Assembly (NCBI RefSeq): GCF_003259315.1 | Contig: NZ_QLLT01000009.1 | Span: forward strand, 124,001 to 188,000 | Length of the DNA stretch: 64,000 nucleotides | Reading direction: 5' to 3' | DNA from: Kitasatospora sp. SolWspMP-SS2h | Lineage (GTDB): Bacteria > Actinomycetota > Actinomycetes > Streptomycetales > Streptomycetaceae | In this document: positions 1 to 10,379 of the stretch, one piece after another | Position numbering within the stretch: the first letter of the stretch is position 1 | How the letters are laid out: the number at the start of each line of letters is the position of its first letter | The notes under the pieces: generated by a model | Database searches by the model: none | Told to the model about the DNA's origin: nothing | Seen by the model: the letters and a program-made list of their open reading frames with translations, nothing else | Made by a program: the position numbers and the translations under genes

Positions 1-278
1 CGCCGGTCGCCGTGGTCGACCCGGCGGAGACCGGCGCGGTGTTCCGGGTGCCGCTGGCCGAGCTGACCGACCCGGCGAACCGGGCCCGGCTGCGGCACCC
101 GTCCGGCTTCACCGGGCCCGCCTTCCAGGTGGCCGGCCGCCTGGTGTGGGGGTTCACCGCGGGCGTGATCGACCGGGTGCTGCACTTCAGCGGCCTGGAG
201 CGCCCCTGGGACGCCCGGCGCACCGTGGAGCTCTCCGCCGAGGCCGTGGCGCTGTCCCGGCCGCGCCGGGACCCCTGA
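1..278 (+). CDS. NUDIX hydrolase, CoA pyrophosphatase (NudL) type, C-terminal part
   Basis: This reading frame is already open at the window edge and stops with TGA at 276-278, so only about 90 C-terminal residues are visible. The segment with VFRVPLAELTDP, a short RHPSG stretch and the closing VWGFTAGVIDRVL is typical of the region after the NUDIX box in CoA pyrophosphatases, which cleave CoA to phosphopantetheine and 3',5'-ADP. The NUDIX box itself lies outside the window, so catalysis cannot be judged here. The next gene but one is a MarP protease, the same neighbourhood as Rv3672c-Rv3671c in M. tuberculosis (from memory), which supports the call. Confidence 0.75.
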   Translation, partial: PVAVVDPAETGAVFRVPLAELTDPANRARLRHPSGFTGPAFQVAGRLVWGFTAGVIDRVLHFSGLERPWDARRTVELSAEAVALSRPRRDP

Positions 279-305
279 GGGGCGATCCCCCGGGCGGCGC
301 CCCTC
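277..305. terminator. Short hairpin between convergent genes
   Basis: GAGGGGCG at 277-284 pairs with CGCCCCTC at 298-305 around a 13-base loop. It overlaps the stops of the two converging genes and could end both transcripts. There is no T-run, which is usual for streptomycete terminators. Confidence 0.45.
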
Positions 306-1095
306 AGCGCGGCAGCGGCGCCATGGTCGACACCGTGCCCCCGTCGTCCTCGTAGGAGTCCCAGTCGTTGGTCACCGAGCTCGCCGCCGACCCGATCACC
401 CCGAGCACCAGGTAGATCACCAGCAGCGCCTTCGCGGCCCCGGTCAGCACCAGCGGCCGGGTCGCGGAGCGCACCGGCTCGGAGTCGGCCGGGTCGCCGA
501 ACACGGCCTTGGGGTAGGCCGCGGTGAGCATCATCAGGTACGCCTCGAACCGCATCCGGTAGCGCAGCACCGCGGCGGTGGCCTCGAACAGCGCCCGCGG
601 CATCCGCCCGAGCACCAGCACCACCAGCCAGCTGATGAAGGACACCGCCCACCAGCCGCTCTGCAGCAGCCCCTGGACGATCCCGGCGGGGATCGCCAGC
701 AGCAGCCGGAAGAACACCGCGAGCCGGTTCAGCGGCCCGCCGGCCCGCAGTTCGATCCGGACCGGGTAGTCGGGGGCGTCGAACCGGAACGGCGGGTAGC
801 GGTCGGTGATCAGCAGCGTCGAGGCGTAGACCCGGGTGTCGTACGCCAGGTACCCGCTCAGCCAGCCGACGGCGAACCGCGGCAGCCGCCCGGCGAACAG
901 CGCGCCGAACCAGCCGATCACCACCACCACGAAGGCGACGATCGACAGCAGCCACAGCACCACGTACTGCGGGACCAGCAGCAGCAGGCGCAGCAGCACG
1001 GTGAGCCGGTTCTGCGCCCCGGGCGGCGGGATGTCCAGGGCGGGCTGGAACTCGGTGCGGTCCACGACCGGCACGTCCCAGCTGGGTTGTTCCAT
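304..1095 (-). CDS. DUF4389 domain membrane protein (two DUF4389 units)
   Basis: The 263-residue protein starts at the ATG complementary to 1093-1095. It contains two similar halves, each with a hydrophobic block after RLTVLLRLLL or RLAVFFRLLL and a later conserved block ending in a TDRYPPF-like or TAAYPKAVFGD stretch, the layout of tandem DUF4389 domains. A final hydrophobic segment (VLTGAAKALLVIYLVLGVIG) lies near the C-terminus. No enzymatic motif is visible and the function of the family is unknown. The same strand stays open far upstream without a stop, but only this portion has transmembrane character and family similarity, so the ATG at 1095 was chosen. It is divergent from the MarP gene, with about 150 bases between them. 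Confidence 0.8.
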   Translation of the reverse strand: MEQPSWDVPVVDRTEFQPALDIPPPGAQNRLTVLLRLLLLVPQYVVLWLLSIVAFVVVVIGWFGALFAGRLPRFAVGWLSGYLAYDTRVYASTLLITDRYPPFRFDAPDYPVRIELRAGGPLNRLAVFFRLLLAIPAGIVQGLLQSGWWAVSFISWLVVLVLGRMPRALFEATAAVLRYRMRFEAYLMMLTAAYPKAVFGDPADSEPVRSATRPLVLTGAAKALLVIYLVLGVIGSAASSVTNDWDSYEDDGGTVSTMAPLPR

Positions 1096-1248
1096 GGTGC
1101 GGCTCCCTGTTCCCTGGTCGGCTGCGCGGAAGGTCGGATGCTCAGACGGTCCCAACCGTCCCGGCCGCGCTGCCCGCCGGACTGACCCGATCGGGCGACG
1201 GCCGGGGACCGGTGTCCCCCGCCCGGCGGGACGTGGGAGGGTATTCGG

Positions 1249-2433
1249 GTGAACGTCCTGGATCTGCTGTTGATCGCCGCCGCGCTCGGCTTCGCCGTCT
1301 CCGGCTATCGGCAGGGGTTCGTGGTCGGCGCGCTGTCGGTGCTGGGCTTCCTGGGCGGCGGACTGGTCGCCGTCCAGCTGCTTCCGCTGCTGCTGCGCCA
1401 CCTCTCGCCGGGCACCACCGCCTCGGTGGTGGCCGTGGTGGTGGTGATCGTGCTGGCCGCGGTCGGGCAGGCGGTCACCACGCACTTCGGGTGGAAGCTG
1501 CGCGGCCGGATCGGCCGGGCCGAGGTGAAGACCCTGGACGCGGTCGGCGGCGCGCTGGTCAACGTGCTGTCCATGCTGCTGGTGGCCTGGCTGATCGGCT
1601 CGGCGCTGGCGGGCACCTCGCTGCCCACCGTCTCCAAGCAGGTCCGCAGTTCGAAGGTGCTGGGCACGGTGCAGCGGGCGCTGCCCAGCGACGCCCCGAA
1701 CTGGTTCTCCGACCTCAGCCAGGACCTGGCCCGCAACGGCTTCCCGCAGGTGTTCAACCCGTTCGAGCAGGAGCCGATCACCGAGGTCGAGCCGCCCGAC
1801 CCGGCGCTGGCCAACAGCCCGGGCGTGCTGCGGGCCAGGGGCTCGCTGGTGAAGGTGCTGGGCACCGCCACCTCCTGCGGCAAGACGCTGGAGGGCTCCG
1901 GTTTCGTGTTCGCCCCGCACCGGGTGATGACCAACGCCCACGTGGTGGGCGGCGTCGACGAGCCGACCGTGCAGATCGGCGGCGCCGGCCAGCTGTACGA
2001 CGCGACGGTGGTCCGCTACGACTGGCAGCGCGACATCGCGGTGCTGGACGTCCCGAAGCTGAACGCTCCGCCGCTGTCCTTCGCGGGCGAGGCCCGCTCC
2101 AACGACTCGGCGATCGTCGCGGGCTTCCCCGAGAACGGCTCGTTCAACGTCCAGCCCGCCCGCATCCGCGGCCGGATCCAGGCCAACGGCCCGGACATCT
2201 ACCACCGCGGCCAGGTCGTCCGGGACGTCTACTCGGTGCGCTCGCTGGTCCGCCAGGGCAACAGCGGCGGCCCGCTGCTCACCCCGGACGGCCAGGTGTA
2301 CGGGGTGGTGTTCGCCAAGTCGCTGGACAGCTCCGACACCGGGTACGTGCTGACCGCCGCCGAGGTGAGGGACGACGTCACGCAGGGCGCCACCGCCAGC
2401 GGGAAGGTCAGCACCGAGGGCTGCGCGCTGTGA
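1249..2433 (+). CDS. marP: MarP-type membrane-anchored serine protease (CvpA + trypsin domains)
   Basis: Residues 1 to about 165 hold four hydrophobic segments of the colicin V production (CvpA) type. Residues about 195-394 form a chymotrypsin-fold protease that should lie outside the membrane. The catalytic triad is visible: His231 in TNAHVVGG, Asp262 in RDIAVLD and Ser339 in RQGNSGGPLL. Two cysteines (in TSCGK and near the end in EGCAL) could form the redox disulfide described for mycobacterial MarP. That protein, from established work, cleaves a peptidoglycan hydrolase and is needed for acid tolerance. Length (394 aa) and architecture match the family. The GTG start at 1249 follows a GGGAGGG ribosome site. 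Confidence 0.92.
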   Translation: MNVLDLLLIAAALGFAVSGYRQGFVVGALSVLGFLGGGLVAVQLLPLLLRHLSPGTTASVVAVVVVIVLAAVGQAVTTHFGWKLRGRIGRAEVKTLDAVGGALVNVLSMLLVAWLIGSALAGTSLPTVSKQVRSSKVLGTVQRALPSDAPNWFSDLSQDLARNGFPQVFNPFEQEPITEVEPPDPALANSPGVLRARGSLVKVLGTATSCGKTLEGSGFVFAPHRVMTNAHVVGGVDEPTVQIGGAGQLYDATVVRYDWQRDIAVLDVPKLNAPPLSFAGEARSNDSAIVAGFPENGSFNVQPARIRGRIQANGPDIYHRGQVVRDVYSVRSLVRQGNSGGPLLTPDGQVYGVVFAKSLDSSDTGYVLTAAEVRDDVTQGATASGKVSTEGCAL

Positions 2434-2559
2434 CCGCTCCGGGGCCGAAACCACTCTGACGGTGCGTCCGCCGCTCCTGGTAGCGTCGGCCCAGCTCACC
2501 CGATCGGTCCAATCCCGGGCCGCCTTGGACGGGAGCCCACGGGAGGTCGGACACACGTC

Positions 2560-3261
2560 ATGATGGGTCACTCGCACGCGGTCAGCGGCGCCCTGCTGTT
2601 CGCGGCCACCGCGCCGTTCCTCCCGCCGGTGCTGAACATGCACCTCCAGCCGGCCGACGTACTGATGGGCACCGTGCTGTGCGCGGGCGCGGCCCTCCTG
2701 CCGGACCTGGACCACCACGACGGCACCATCGCCAACTTCCTCGGCCCGATCTCCAAGCTGCTGTGCCGGTTCGTCGCGCTGGTCTCCGGCGGCCACCGGC
2801 ACGCCACCCACTCGCTGCTGTTCGTGGCGCTGATGGGCGGCGGCAGCTGGGCCGGGATCACCTACCTGGGCCGCAACTTCACCATCGGCCTGACGTTCTT
2901 CCTGCTCGCCATGGCGATCCAGTCACTGCACCTGCACCCGCCGGGCGACGGCCCGCAGTCCTGGATCACCGTGATGGGCCTGGCCGCGCTCGGCACCTTC
3001 GGCATGCTCGAGTGGCTGCCCAGCGCCCCGGGCTGGCTGCCGTACGCGGTGGCCCTCGGCACGCTGGCGCACCTGCTCGGCGACTGCCTGACCAAGCAGG
3101 GCGCGCCGCTGCTGTGGCCGCACAAGGTGCGCTACGAGGTGGTGCTGATCAAGCGCACCGGCAACAAGGTGGAGACCAAGGTGCTCGTCCCGGTGATGAC
3201 GCTGGCGACGTTCGCGCTGCTGCTCTGGTCGACCACCATCTCGCCGACCGTGCTGAGCTGA
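2560..3261 (+). CDS. YdjM-like (DUF457) membrane-bound metal-dependent hydrolase
   Basis: The 233-residue polytopic protein begins with MMGHSHAVSGALLF, and has LLPDLDHHDGTIA and later HRHATHSLLF, HLLGD and LTKQG. These His/Asp-rich motifs in short loops between hydrophobic segments are the signature of the YdjM/DUF457 family, annotated as membrane-bound metal-dependent hydrolases with undetermined substrate. The E. coli member is under LexA control, but no LexA box was recognised here. The gene stands alone downstream of marP and is followed by a very strong hairpin. The start at the double ATG is supported by GGGAGGTCGG 12 to 20 bases upstream. Confidence 0.8.
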   Translation: MMGHSHAVSGALLFAATAPFLPPVLNMHLQPADVLMGTVLCAGAALLPDLDHHDGTIANFLGPISKLLCRFVALVSGGHRHATHSLLFVALMGGGSWAGITYLGRNFTIGLTFFLLAMAIQSLHLHPPGDGPQSWITVMGLAALGTFGMLEWLPSAPGWLPYAVALGTLAHLLGDCLTKQGAPLLWPHKVRYEVVLIKRTGNKVETKVLVPVMTLATFALLLWSTTISPTVLS

Positions 3262-3269
3262 GCGCGCGC

Positions 3270-3318
3270 AACGGCCGGGGCCGGCCCGGAGGGGTTCTCC
3301 GGGCCGGCCCCGGCCGTT
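3270..3318. terminator. 22-bp perfect-stem terminator
   Basis: Bases 3270-3291 pair perfectly with 3297-3318 (22 bp) around a GGGTT loop, starting 9 bases after the stop of the YdjM-like gene. It is one of the strongest hairpins in the window and can act in both directions. Confidence 0.85.
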
Positions 3319-3345
3319 CGCGGCGCTCGGGGCGCTCGGGGCGGT

Positions 3346-3549
3346 TCACCCCTCCCGGCGGAGCCGGGCGCCGACCCAGCGGGCGCGCCGTCCGATGATC
3401 TTCGGAATGCCGAGCCGGTACCCCGCTCCGCGTGGCGTCCGCCCGGCGGACTCGTAGGGCCACTCCGGCTGCGGGGCGTGCTGTTGCGAGCTGCTGCTGC
3501 CACGGCGGCCTCGGCGCGGCTGGGCTTCTCGATCGGGCATCCAGGTCAT
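3346..3549 (-). CDS. Small basic hypothetical protein
   Basis: A 67-codon frame starting at ATG 3549 encodes a very basic protein (Arg-rich, with a Ser/Gln-rich patch SSSSQQ near residue 20). Third-position GC is about 85 percent, consistent with coding in this genome. No family is recognised, there is no membrane segment, and no clear ribosome binding site precedes the ATG. It sits alone between a strong terminator and the EphE-like gene. It may be a real small gene or a chance frame. Confidence 0.35.
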   Translation of the reverse strand: MTWMPDREAQPRRGRRGSSSSQQHAPQPEWPYESAGRTPRGAGYRLGIPKIIGRRARWVGARLRREG

Positions 3550-3671
3550 ACCGGAGGGATTCCCCTGGGCCGCCCGGAGTAACCGCCTCCGGGACCGCCG
3601 ACTGGCCTATGCGCTTGTCATATGAACGTCGCCAACTGGGCCGGATCGGCGGCCGGTTGGGCCGCCGCCGC

Positions 3672-4640
3672 TCAGGACCCGTCGTGCCGGCGGACCCACT
3701 CGATCAGCTCCGCGGTGAACTCCTCCGGGACCTCCTCGTGCGGGAAGTGCCCGACCCCCGGCAGCAGCCGCCACCGGTACGGCGCCGACACGTACTCGCC
3801 CGCCCCCAGCGCCGTCCGCGACAGCAGCACCGGGTCCGAGGCGCCCTGCACGTGCAGCACCGGCGCGGTGATCTGCTTCTTCATCCGGCGGGCGAACTGG
3901 ATGCCGTCCGGCCGCGCCATCGACCGCATCAGCCAGCGGTACGGCTCGATCGAGCAGTGCGCGGTGCTCGGCACCTGAATCGCCCGGCGGTACGCCGCCA
4001 CCGCCTCCGCGGGCAGCATGTTCGGCCCGGTCCAGTCCCGCAGGTACGCGCCGACCAGCGCCCCGTCGTCCGCGACCAGCCGGCGCTCCGGGATCCACGG
4101 CCGCTGGAAGCCCAGCACGTGCTCGAACGCGGCGATCTGCTTGCGGTCGGTCAGCAGCGCCCGGCGCAGGTGCCGCGGGTGCGCCGCCGAGACCACCGTC
4201 AGGCTGCGGATCACCGAGGGGCGCATCACCGCCGCCACCCAGGCCAGCGTGCCGCCGGTGGCGTGCCCCACCAGGTGCGCCTGCCGCTCGCCGAGCGAGC
4301 GGATCACGCCGGTGACGTCCAGCGCCAGGTTGCCGGGGTCGTAGCCGCGCGGGGTGCGGTCCGAGCCGCCCATGCCGCGCAGGTCCAGCGCGACCGCCCG
4401 GAAGCCCGCCGCGGCCAGCGCCGTCAGCTGGTGCCGCCACGCCCACCAGTACTCCGGCCAGCCGTGCACCAGCAGCACCAGCGGGCCCTCGCCGAGCTCG
4501 GCGATGTGGAAGCGCGCGCCGTTCGCCGCCACGTCCCGGTGCGTCCACGGCCCGGCCGGGCGCACGCTCCACGGCTCCCCGGGCACCGGCGGTACGGGAA
4601 CGGGAGCGGACTCATCCACGGGCTTCTGGTCCAACGACAT
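3672..4640 (-). CDS. Alpha/beta hydrolase, epoxide hydrolase (EphE)-like
   Basis: The 322-residue protein has the classic alpha/beta hydrolase layout: oxyanion-side HGWPEYWWAW near residue 65, LDLRGMGGSD near 95, an elbow LVGHATGG, a cap region, the acidic residue in GASDP, and the base in GVGHFPHEEVPEEF near the end. The HGWPE motif is typical of epoxide hydrolases and haloalkane dehalogenases. At the elbow (G-x-Nuc-x-G) the nucleophile position is Ala127, where Asp or Ser is expected, so hydrolysis by the usual mechanism is doubtful. Its place between a MarP gene and a holin-like gene matches Rv3670 (EphE) from memory. The start at ATG 4640 lacks a good ribosome site. Confidence 0.85.
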   Translation of the reverse strand: MSLDQKPVDESAPVPVPPVPGEPWSVRPAGPWTHRDVAANGARFHIAELGEGPLVLLVHGWPEYWWAWRHQLTALAAAGFRAVALDLRGMGGSDRTPRGYDPGNLALDVTGVIRSLGERQAHLVGHATGGTLAWVAAVMRPSVIRSLTVVSAAHPRHLRRALLTDRKQIAAFEHVLGFQRPWIPERRLVADDGALVGAYLRDWTGPNMLPAEAVAAYRRAIQVPSTAHCSIEPYRWLMRSMARPDGIQFARRMKKQITAPVLHVQGASDPVLLSRTALGAGEYVSAPYRWRLLPGVGHFPHEEVPEEFTAELIEWVRRHDGS

Positions 4641-4717
4641 ACCAGCAGCCTGTCACATCCGCACCCCTCGCACCCGCCCGGCGCCCGCGCCCGCGCGCAA
4701 CCGTTACCGGCCGGTGC

Positions 4718-5188
4718 TCACTGGATCCGGCCCAGCGCCCGGTCGATCTCCTCCTTGGTGGCCGGCCGGGGCTTGGCGTTCTTCAGCACCTCGGCGGTGG
4801 CCTGGGCGCCCGCGATGGTCCGCTCCGGCTTCCGGATCTTCTTGAAGTACCGGACCATCAGGAACGCCAGCAGCAGCGCGATCAGCACGTACGCCCCGCC
4901 GACGATGGCGAACGACCAGCCGGTGGTGATGCCCAGCGCCTGCAGGCCCCAGGCGAAGGCGAAGGAGAACATCGGGATCGAGGCCAGCGCGACCACGCCC
5001 GCCACCACGCCGGCCGCGGTGCCGATCCCGCCGCGCACCACGTCGGCCTTGATCTCCGCCTTGGCCAGCGCGATCTCGTCGTGCACCAGGCTGGACAGCT
5101 CGGCGCTGGCGTCGGCGAACAGCTCGCCGATCGTCCGCTCGCCCTCGTGCGGGGTGCGGCCGTTCGGGGGGGCGGCTCCTGCGGCCAT
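4718..5188 (-). CDS. Holin-like (phage holin family / DUF1469) membrane protein
   Basis: The 156-residue protein has an N-terminal amphipathic region (TIGELFADASAELSSLVHDEI), then two transmembrane segments (about residues 54-80 and 90-112), then a basic tail ending ATKEEIDRALGRIQ. This is the actinobacterial Phage_holin_3_6 (DUF1469) pattern. Despite the name, no phage gene lies nearby and the position next to the EphE-like gene matches Rv3669, so a housekeeping membrane role is more likely than lysis. An ORF-internal GERTIGEL motif is the most conserved part. Confidence 0.82.
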   Translation of the reverse strand: MAAGAAPPNGRTPHEGERTIGELFADASAELSSLVHDEIALAKAEIKADVVRGGIGTAAGVVAGVVALASIPMFSFAFAWGLQALGITTGWSFAIVGGAYVLIALLLAFLMVRYFKKIRKPERTIAGAQATAEVLKNAKPRPATKEEIDRALGRIQ

Positions 5189-5313
5189 CGGCGGTCTCCG
5201 TTCAACGGGCTGGTGAGGTGTCCTGAGCGAGCGTCACACACGGGTGTGTCAGCTCAGCATCATGCCCCTACCGGCGAGTCGGGCACCACTCCGGGTACCC
5301 GCCGGACGGCGTG

Positions 5314-6606
5314 TCACCCCTGCTGTTGGTACACATCGGGGATGCCGTCGCCGTCCTCGTCCCGGTCCTCGTCCGAGCACAGCTCCCGGTAGTACCGGTT
5401 GCGCCGCTTCAGCAGCAGGGTGCCGACCACCGCGCAGACCAGCGAACCGACCAGCACGGCCTCCTTGCACAGCTCGGCCAGGTGCGGGTCGTCCGGGAAG
5501 GCCAGATCGCTGATCAGCAGCGACACCGTGAAGCCGATGCCCGCGACGGTGGCCAGCGCGACCAGGTCGGACCAGGTCAGCCGGGGGTTCAGGACGGCCC
5601 GGGTGTAGCGGGCGGCCAGCCAGGTGCCGCCGAAGACGCCCACCGACTTGCCGACCAGCAGGCCGATCACGATGCCCAGCGGCGCCGGCTGGGTGAACAC
5701 CTCCCCCAGGACCTTCCCCGACACCGGCACGCCCGCCGCGAACAGCGCGAACACCGGCACCGCCAGCCCCGCCGACAGCGGCCGCACCAGGTGCTCGATC
5801 CGCTCGCCCGGCGACCGCTCCTCGCCCTCCTCGCGGTGGCAGCGCAGCAGCAGGCCCATCGCCACGCCCGCCACCGTCGCGTGCACCCCGCTCTCGTGCA
5901 TCAGCGCCCAGATCACCACCGCCAGCGGCACGTACAGCCACCAGCCGCGCACCCCGCGCCGGTGCAGGAACCAGAACAGCACCAGGCCCGCCAGCGCCGC
6001 CCCCAGCGCCCAGAACACGATCCCGGACGAGTAGAAGACCGCGATGATCAGGATCGCGATCAGGTCGTCCACCACCGCCAGGGTCAGCAGGAACGCCCGC
6101 AGCGCGGAAGGCAGGTGACTGCCCACCACCGCCAGCACGCCCAGCGCGAAGGCGATGTCGGTGGCCGTCGGGATCGCCCAGCCCGCCGGGTGCCCGTTCG
6201 GCGCGGCCACGTTGACCACCGTGAACAGCAGCGCCGGCAGCAGCACCCCGGACGCCGCCGCCACCACCGGCAGCAGCGCCGCGCTCGGCGTGCGCAGCTC
6301 CCCGGCGACGAACTCGCGCTTCAGCTCGATGCCCGCCACGAAGAAGAAGACCGTCAGCAGCCCGTCCTGCGCCCACGCCTCCAGCGGCAGGTCCAGGTGC
6401 AGCGGCCCGCTCGGCCCGACGGTGTGCTCCAGCACCGCCTCGTACCCGTGCGGCCAGACGTTCGCCCAGACCAGCGCGCAGGCCGCGGCCACCAGCAGCA
6501 GCACGCCGCCGACCGTCTCGGTGCGCAGCGCGTCGGCGAGGTAGCGGCGTTCGGGCAGGGACAGCAGGCCGAGGAACGGACGGCGGTCGTCGGACGGGCC
6601 GGTCAC
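5314..6606 (-). CDS. nhaA: Na+/H+ antiporter NhaA with an acidic Ca-binding-like tail
   Basis: The 430-residue protein exchanges Na+ for protons across the inner membrane. Key family residues are present: Asp150 in TDIAFALGV and the Asp180-Asp181 pair in AVVDDLIAI, corresponding to E. coli Asp133 and Asp163-Asp164. About 11-12 hydrophobic segments and the motif FFFVAGIELKREF near residue 80 fit NhaA. The start was set at GTG 6606 because AGGAGG lies 9 bases upstream (complement of 6616-6621); longer frames upstream have no such support. The C-terminal tail carries DEDRDEDGDGIPDVY, a calcium-binding type repeat unusual for NhaA. Confidence 0.93.
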   Translation of the reverse strand: MTGPSDDRRPFLGLLSLPERRYLADALRTETVGGVLLLVAAACALVWANVWPHGYEAVLEHTVGPSGPLHLDLPLEAWAQDGLLTVFFFVAGIELKREFVAGELRTPSAALLPVVAAASGVLLPALLFTVVNVAAPNGHPAGWAIPTATDIAFALGVLAVVGSHLPSALRAFLLTLAVVDDLIAILIIAVFYSSGIVFWALGAALAGLVLFWFLHRRGVRGWWLYVPLAVVIWALMHESGVHATVAGVAMGLLLRCHREEGEERSPGERIEHLVRPLSAGLAVPVFALFAAGVPVSGKVLGEVFTQPAPLGIVIGLLVGKSVGVFGGTWLAARYTRAVLNPRLTWSDLVALATVAGIGFTVSLLISDLAFPDDPHLAELCKEAVLVGSLVCAVVGTLLLKRRNRYYRELCSDEDRDEDGDGIPDVYQQQG

Positions 6607-6884
6607 GGCGGGGGACCTCCTGAGGCGGGCGGCATGCGGACACACGGGTGGTGCGGTGCCGACCAGACTTCCCGGCGCGCCTCGGATCCTGACGTTTTCT
6701 TGACATCCTACGACGCGTGACAAGCGGGCCATCGGTTCGTCCCACTTTATGCCGGTCCGGCGAGGGCCCGCGGCGCGCCGACCCGGATGGGTTCGTCCGG
6801 ATGCGGACCACCCGCCGCGTTCCTAGGGTCGGCCGCAGAAGCGGGCCGCCGTCCGGGTGGCCCGCCCCGTCATGGAGAGAGCCG

Positions 6885-8021
6885 ATGCCCAGTCAGGAGA
6901 CCGAACCCATACCGGTGCAGTCCGTGGGTCCCCAAGCGAGAGGAGCCGTGGGCGCCGACACCGCCCAGCCTCCGTTAGCCGACCCGGACCTGGAACACCT
7001 GCTGCGCCCGCTGTTCGCCGCCGGCGCGCCCGAGGGCGGCATGGCCGTCGCGGTGATCCGCGGCACCGAGCGCACCGTCGCCTGCCGCGGCTACGCCGAC
7101 CGGGCCGGCGAGCGCCCCGTCCGGGCCGACACCCGGTTCGAGCTCGGCTCGGTCACCAAGACCTTCACCGGCCTGCTGCTCGCCGACATGGTCGCCCGCG
7201 GCGAAGTCGGCTACGACGACCCGATCGACCGCTACCTGCCCGCCGAGGTTCTGCCCGGCTACCCGCACGAGCGCCCGATCACCCTGCTGCACCTGGCCAC
7301 CCACACCTCCGGACTGCCCCGGCTGCCGGTCGGCCTCGCCCCCGCCGCGGTGCCCCGCTGGTTCACCAGCCCGTACGCCACGTTCAGCGCCGCCCACCTG
7401 CTGCGGGCGCTGCCCCGCACCCCGGTGCGCGGCACCCCCGGCACCCGGGTCCGCTACTCCAGTCTCGGCGCCGGGCTGCTCGGCCTGGTGCTGGAGCGGG
7501 CCGCCGGGCAGCGCTACCAGGAGCTGCTCACCGGGCGGGTCTGCGAACCGCTCGGCCTGCTCGACACCTCCTGCGGCACCGGCCGGGACGAGACCACCGG
7601 CTACCGGCGCGGCCGCTGGATCCCCTCGTTCAAGATCCCGGCGCTGCCCGGCGCGGCGGCCCTGCGCTCCACCGCCGACGACATGCTGCGCTACCTCCAG
7701 GCCCACCTGGCGGTGGACGCAGTGCCGATCCCCGAGCGGACCGGCGCGGCGGCGAGCCTGCGGACCGCGCTGCGCGAGGTGTGCCTGCCACGGGTCTCCC
7801 GGCGCGGCTCCGGGCAGCGGATCTGCCTGAGCTGGCACCACCGCCCGGCCGAGGACGCCGAGGTGGTCTTCCACAACGGCTCCACCGGCCGCTGCACCGC
7901 CTTCGTCGGCTTCGACCGGGCCGCGCAGACCGGCCTGGTCGCCCTGGCCGGCCCGCTGGCCACCGGGCGCCGCCGGTTCGCGCAGACCGCGTACGACACG
8001 CTGCGGGCGCTGGCGGTCTGA
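6885..8021 (+). CDS. Serine hydrolase of the beta-lactamase / penicillin-binding fold (class C-like)
   Basis: The 378-residue protein carries the three active-site motifs of the beta-lactamase family: Ser89-x-x-Lys92 in LGSVTKTF, Tyr191-Ser-Ser in VRYSSLGAG, and His330-Asn-Gly in VVFHNGSTG. This resembles D-aminopeptidases, EstB-type esterases and D,D-carboxypeptidases, so the substrate cannot be assigned. The stretch LLHLATHTSGLPRL is typical of this group. No signal peptide is evident, which suggests a cytoplasmic esterase or peptidase. The ATG at 6885 follows GGAGAGA, and is preferred over upstream in-frame starts. It is convergent with acs. Confidence 0.85.
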   Translation: MPSQETEPIPVQSVGPQARGAVGADTAQPPLADPDLEHLLRPLFAAGAPEGGMAVAVIRGTERTVACRGYADRAGERPVRADTRFELGSVTKTFTGLLLADMVARGEVGYDDPIDRYLPAEVLPGYPHERPITLLHLATHTSGLPRLPVGLAPAAVPRWFTSPYATFSAAHLLRALPRTPVRGTPGTRVRYSSLGAGLLGLVLERAAGQRYQELLTGRVCEPLGLLDTSCGTGRDETTGYRRGRWIPSFKIPALPGAAALRSTADDMLRYLQAHLAVDAVPIPERTGAAASLRTALREVCLPRVSRRGSGQRICLSWHHRPAEDAEVVFHNGSTGRCTAFVGFDRAAQTGLVALAGPLATGRRRFAQTAYDTLRALAV

Positions 8022-8056
8022 CCCCGGGGCCGACCGGCCCCGGTCGCCCGACGGGC

Positions 8057-8091
8057 CGGGCCCCGATCCGCGCGGTGCGGATCGGGGCCCG
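8057..8091. terminator. Bidirectional terminator between serine hydrolase and acs
   Basis: Bases 8057-8071 (CGGGCCCCGATCCGC) pair perfectly with 8077-8091 around a GCGGT loop, 35 bases after the hydrolase stop and 22 bases from the acs stop. The symmetric position suits a shared terminator. Confidence 0.8.
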
Positions 8092-8112
8092 ACCCGTCGG
8101 GGCGGTGGCGGA

Positions 8113-10068
<1,956 letters not shown>

Positions 10069-10186
10069 CGCGCACTCCTCATCGAGTCTCAAATGCCGGG
10101 GAACCCCGTGCGGAGGGATTGTCCCGTGTGTCCCAGCGCACAGCTCACCAGGCCGACAGCTCCGTTGACAAGTGCTGCCGGGAAAT

Positions 10187-10198
10187 TGGTGTAGACCT
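10187..10198. promoter_or_regulatory. DasR-like operator (dre) in the acs upstream region
   Basis: TGGTGTAGACCT matches 10 of 12 bases of the DasR consensus TGGTCTAGACCA, the GlcNAc-responsive GntR regulator of streptomycetes (consensus from memory). It lies 119 bases before the acs start and about 180 before the divergent peptidase-like gene. A TTGACA hexamer at 10165-10170 is adjacent. The rest of 10,069-10,379 shows no gene. Confidence 0.45.
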
Positions 10199-10379
10199 TT
10201 GACCGGATCAGGACTCCGCCCCAGGTGGGCGCGGCCCCGGCGCTTCCGCCGGTCCCCACCACGTTTTCCCGCCCCCCGCGCCGGTCAATCCCGCGCAGCA
10301 CCTTGACGCCCCCGCCGACCGGATCTCCACTGAGAGTCCCCACTCCATCACCCTGAGCGACCACGATGGAGGTACCACC

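Noticed and set aside
304..2811. An 835-codon open frame on the minus strand extending far beyond the DUF4389 gene
   Set aside because: Only the part from 1095 down has family similarity and membrane segments; the rest lies opposite the MarP and YdjM-like genes and mirrors their third-position GC bias.
4718..5188. Possible prophage remnant because of the holin-family protein
   Set aside because: No other phage gene is near, and the gene occupies a conserved core position next to an EphE-like gene.
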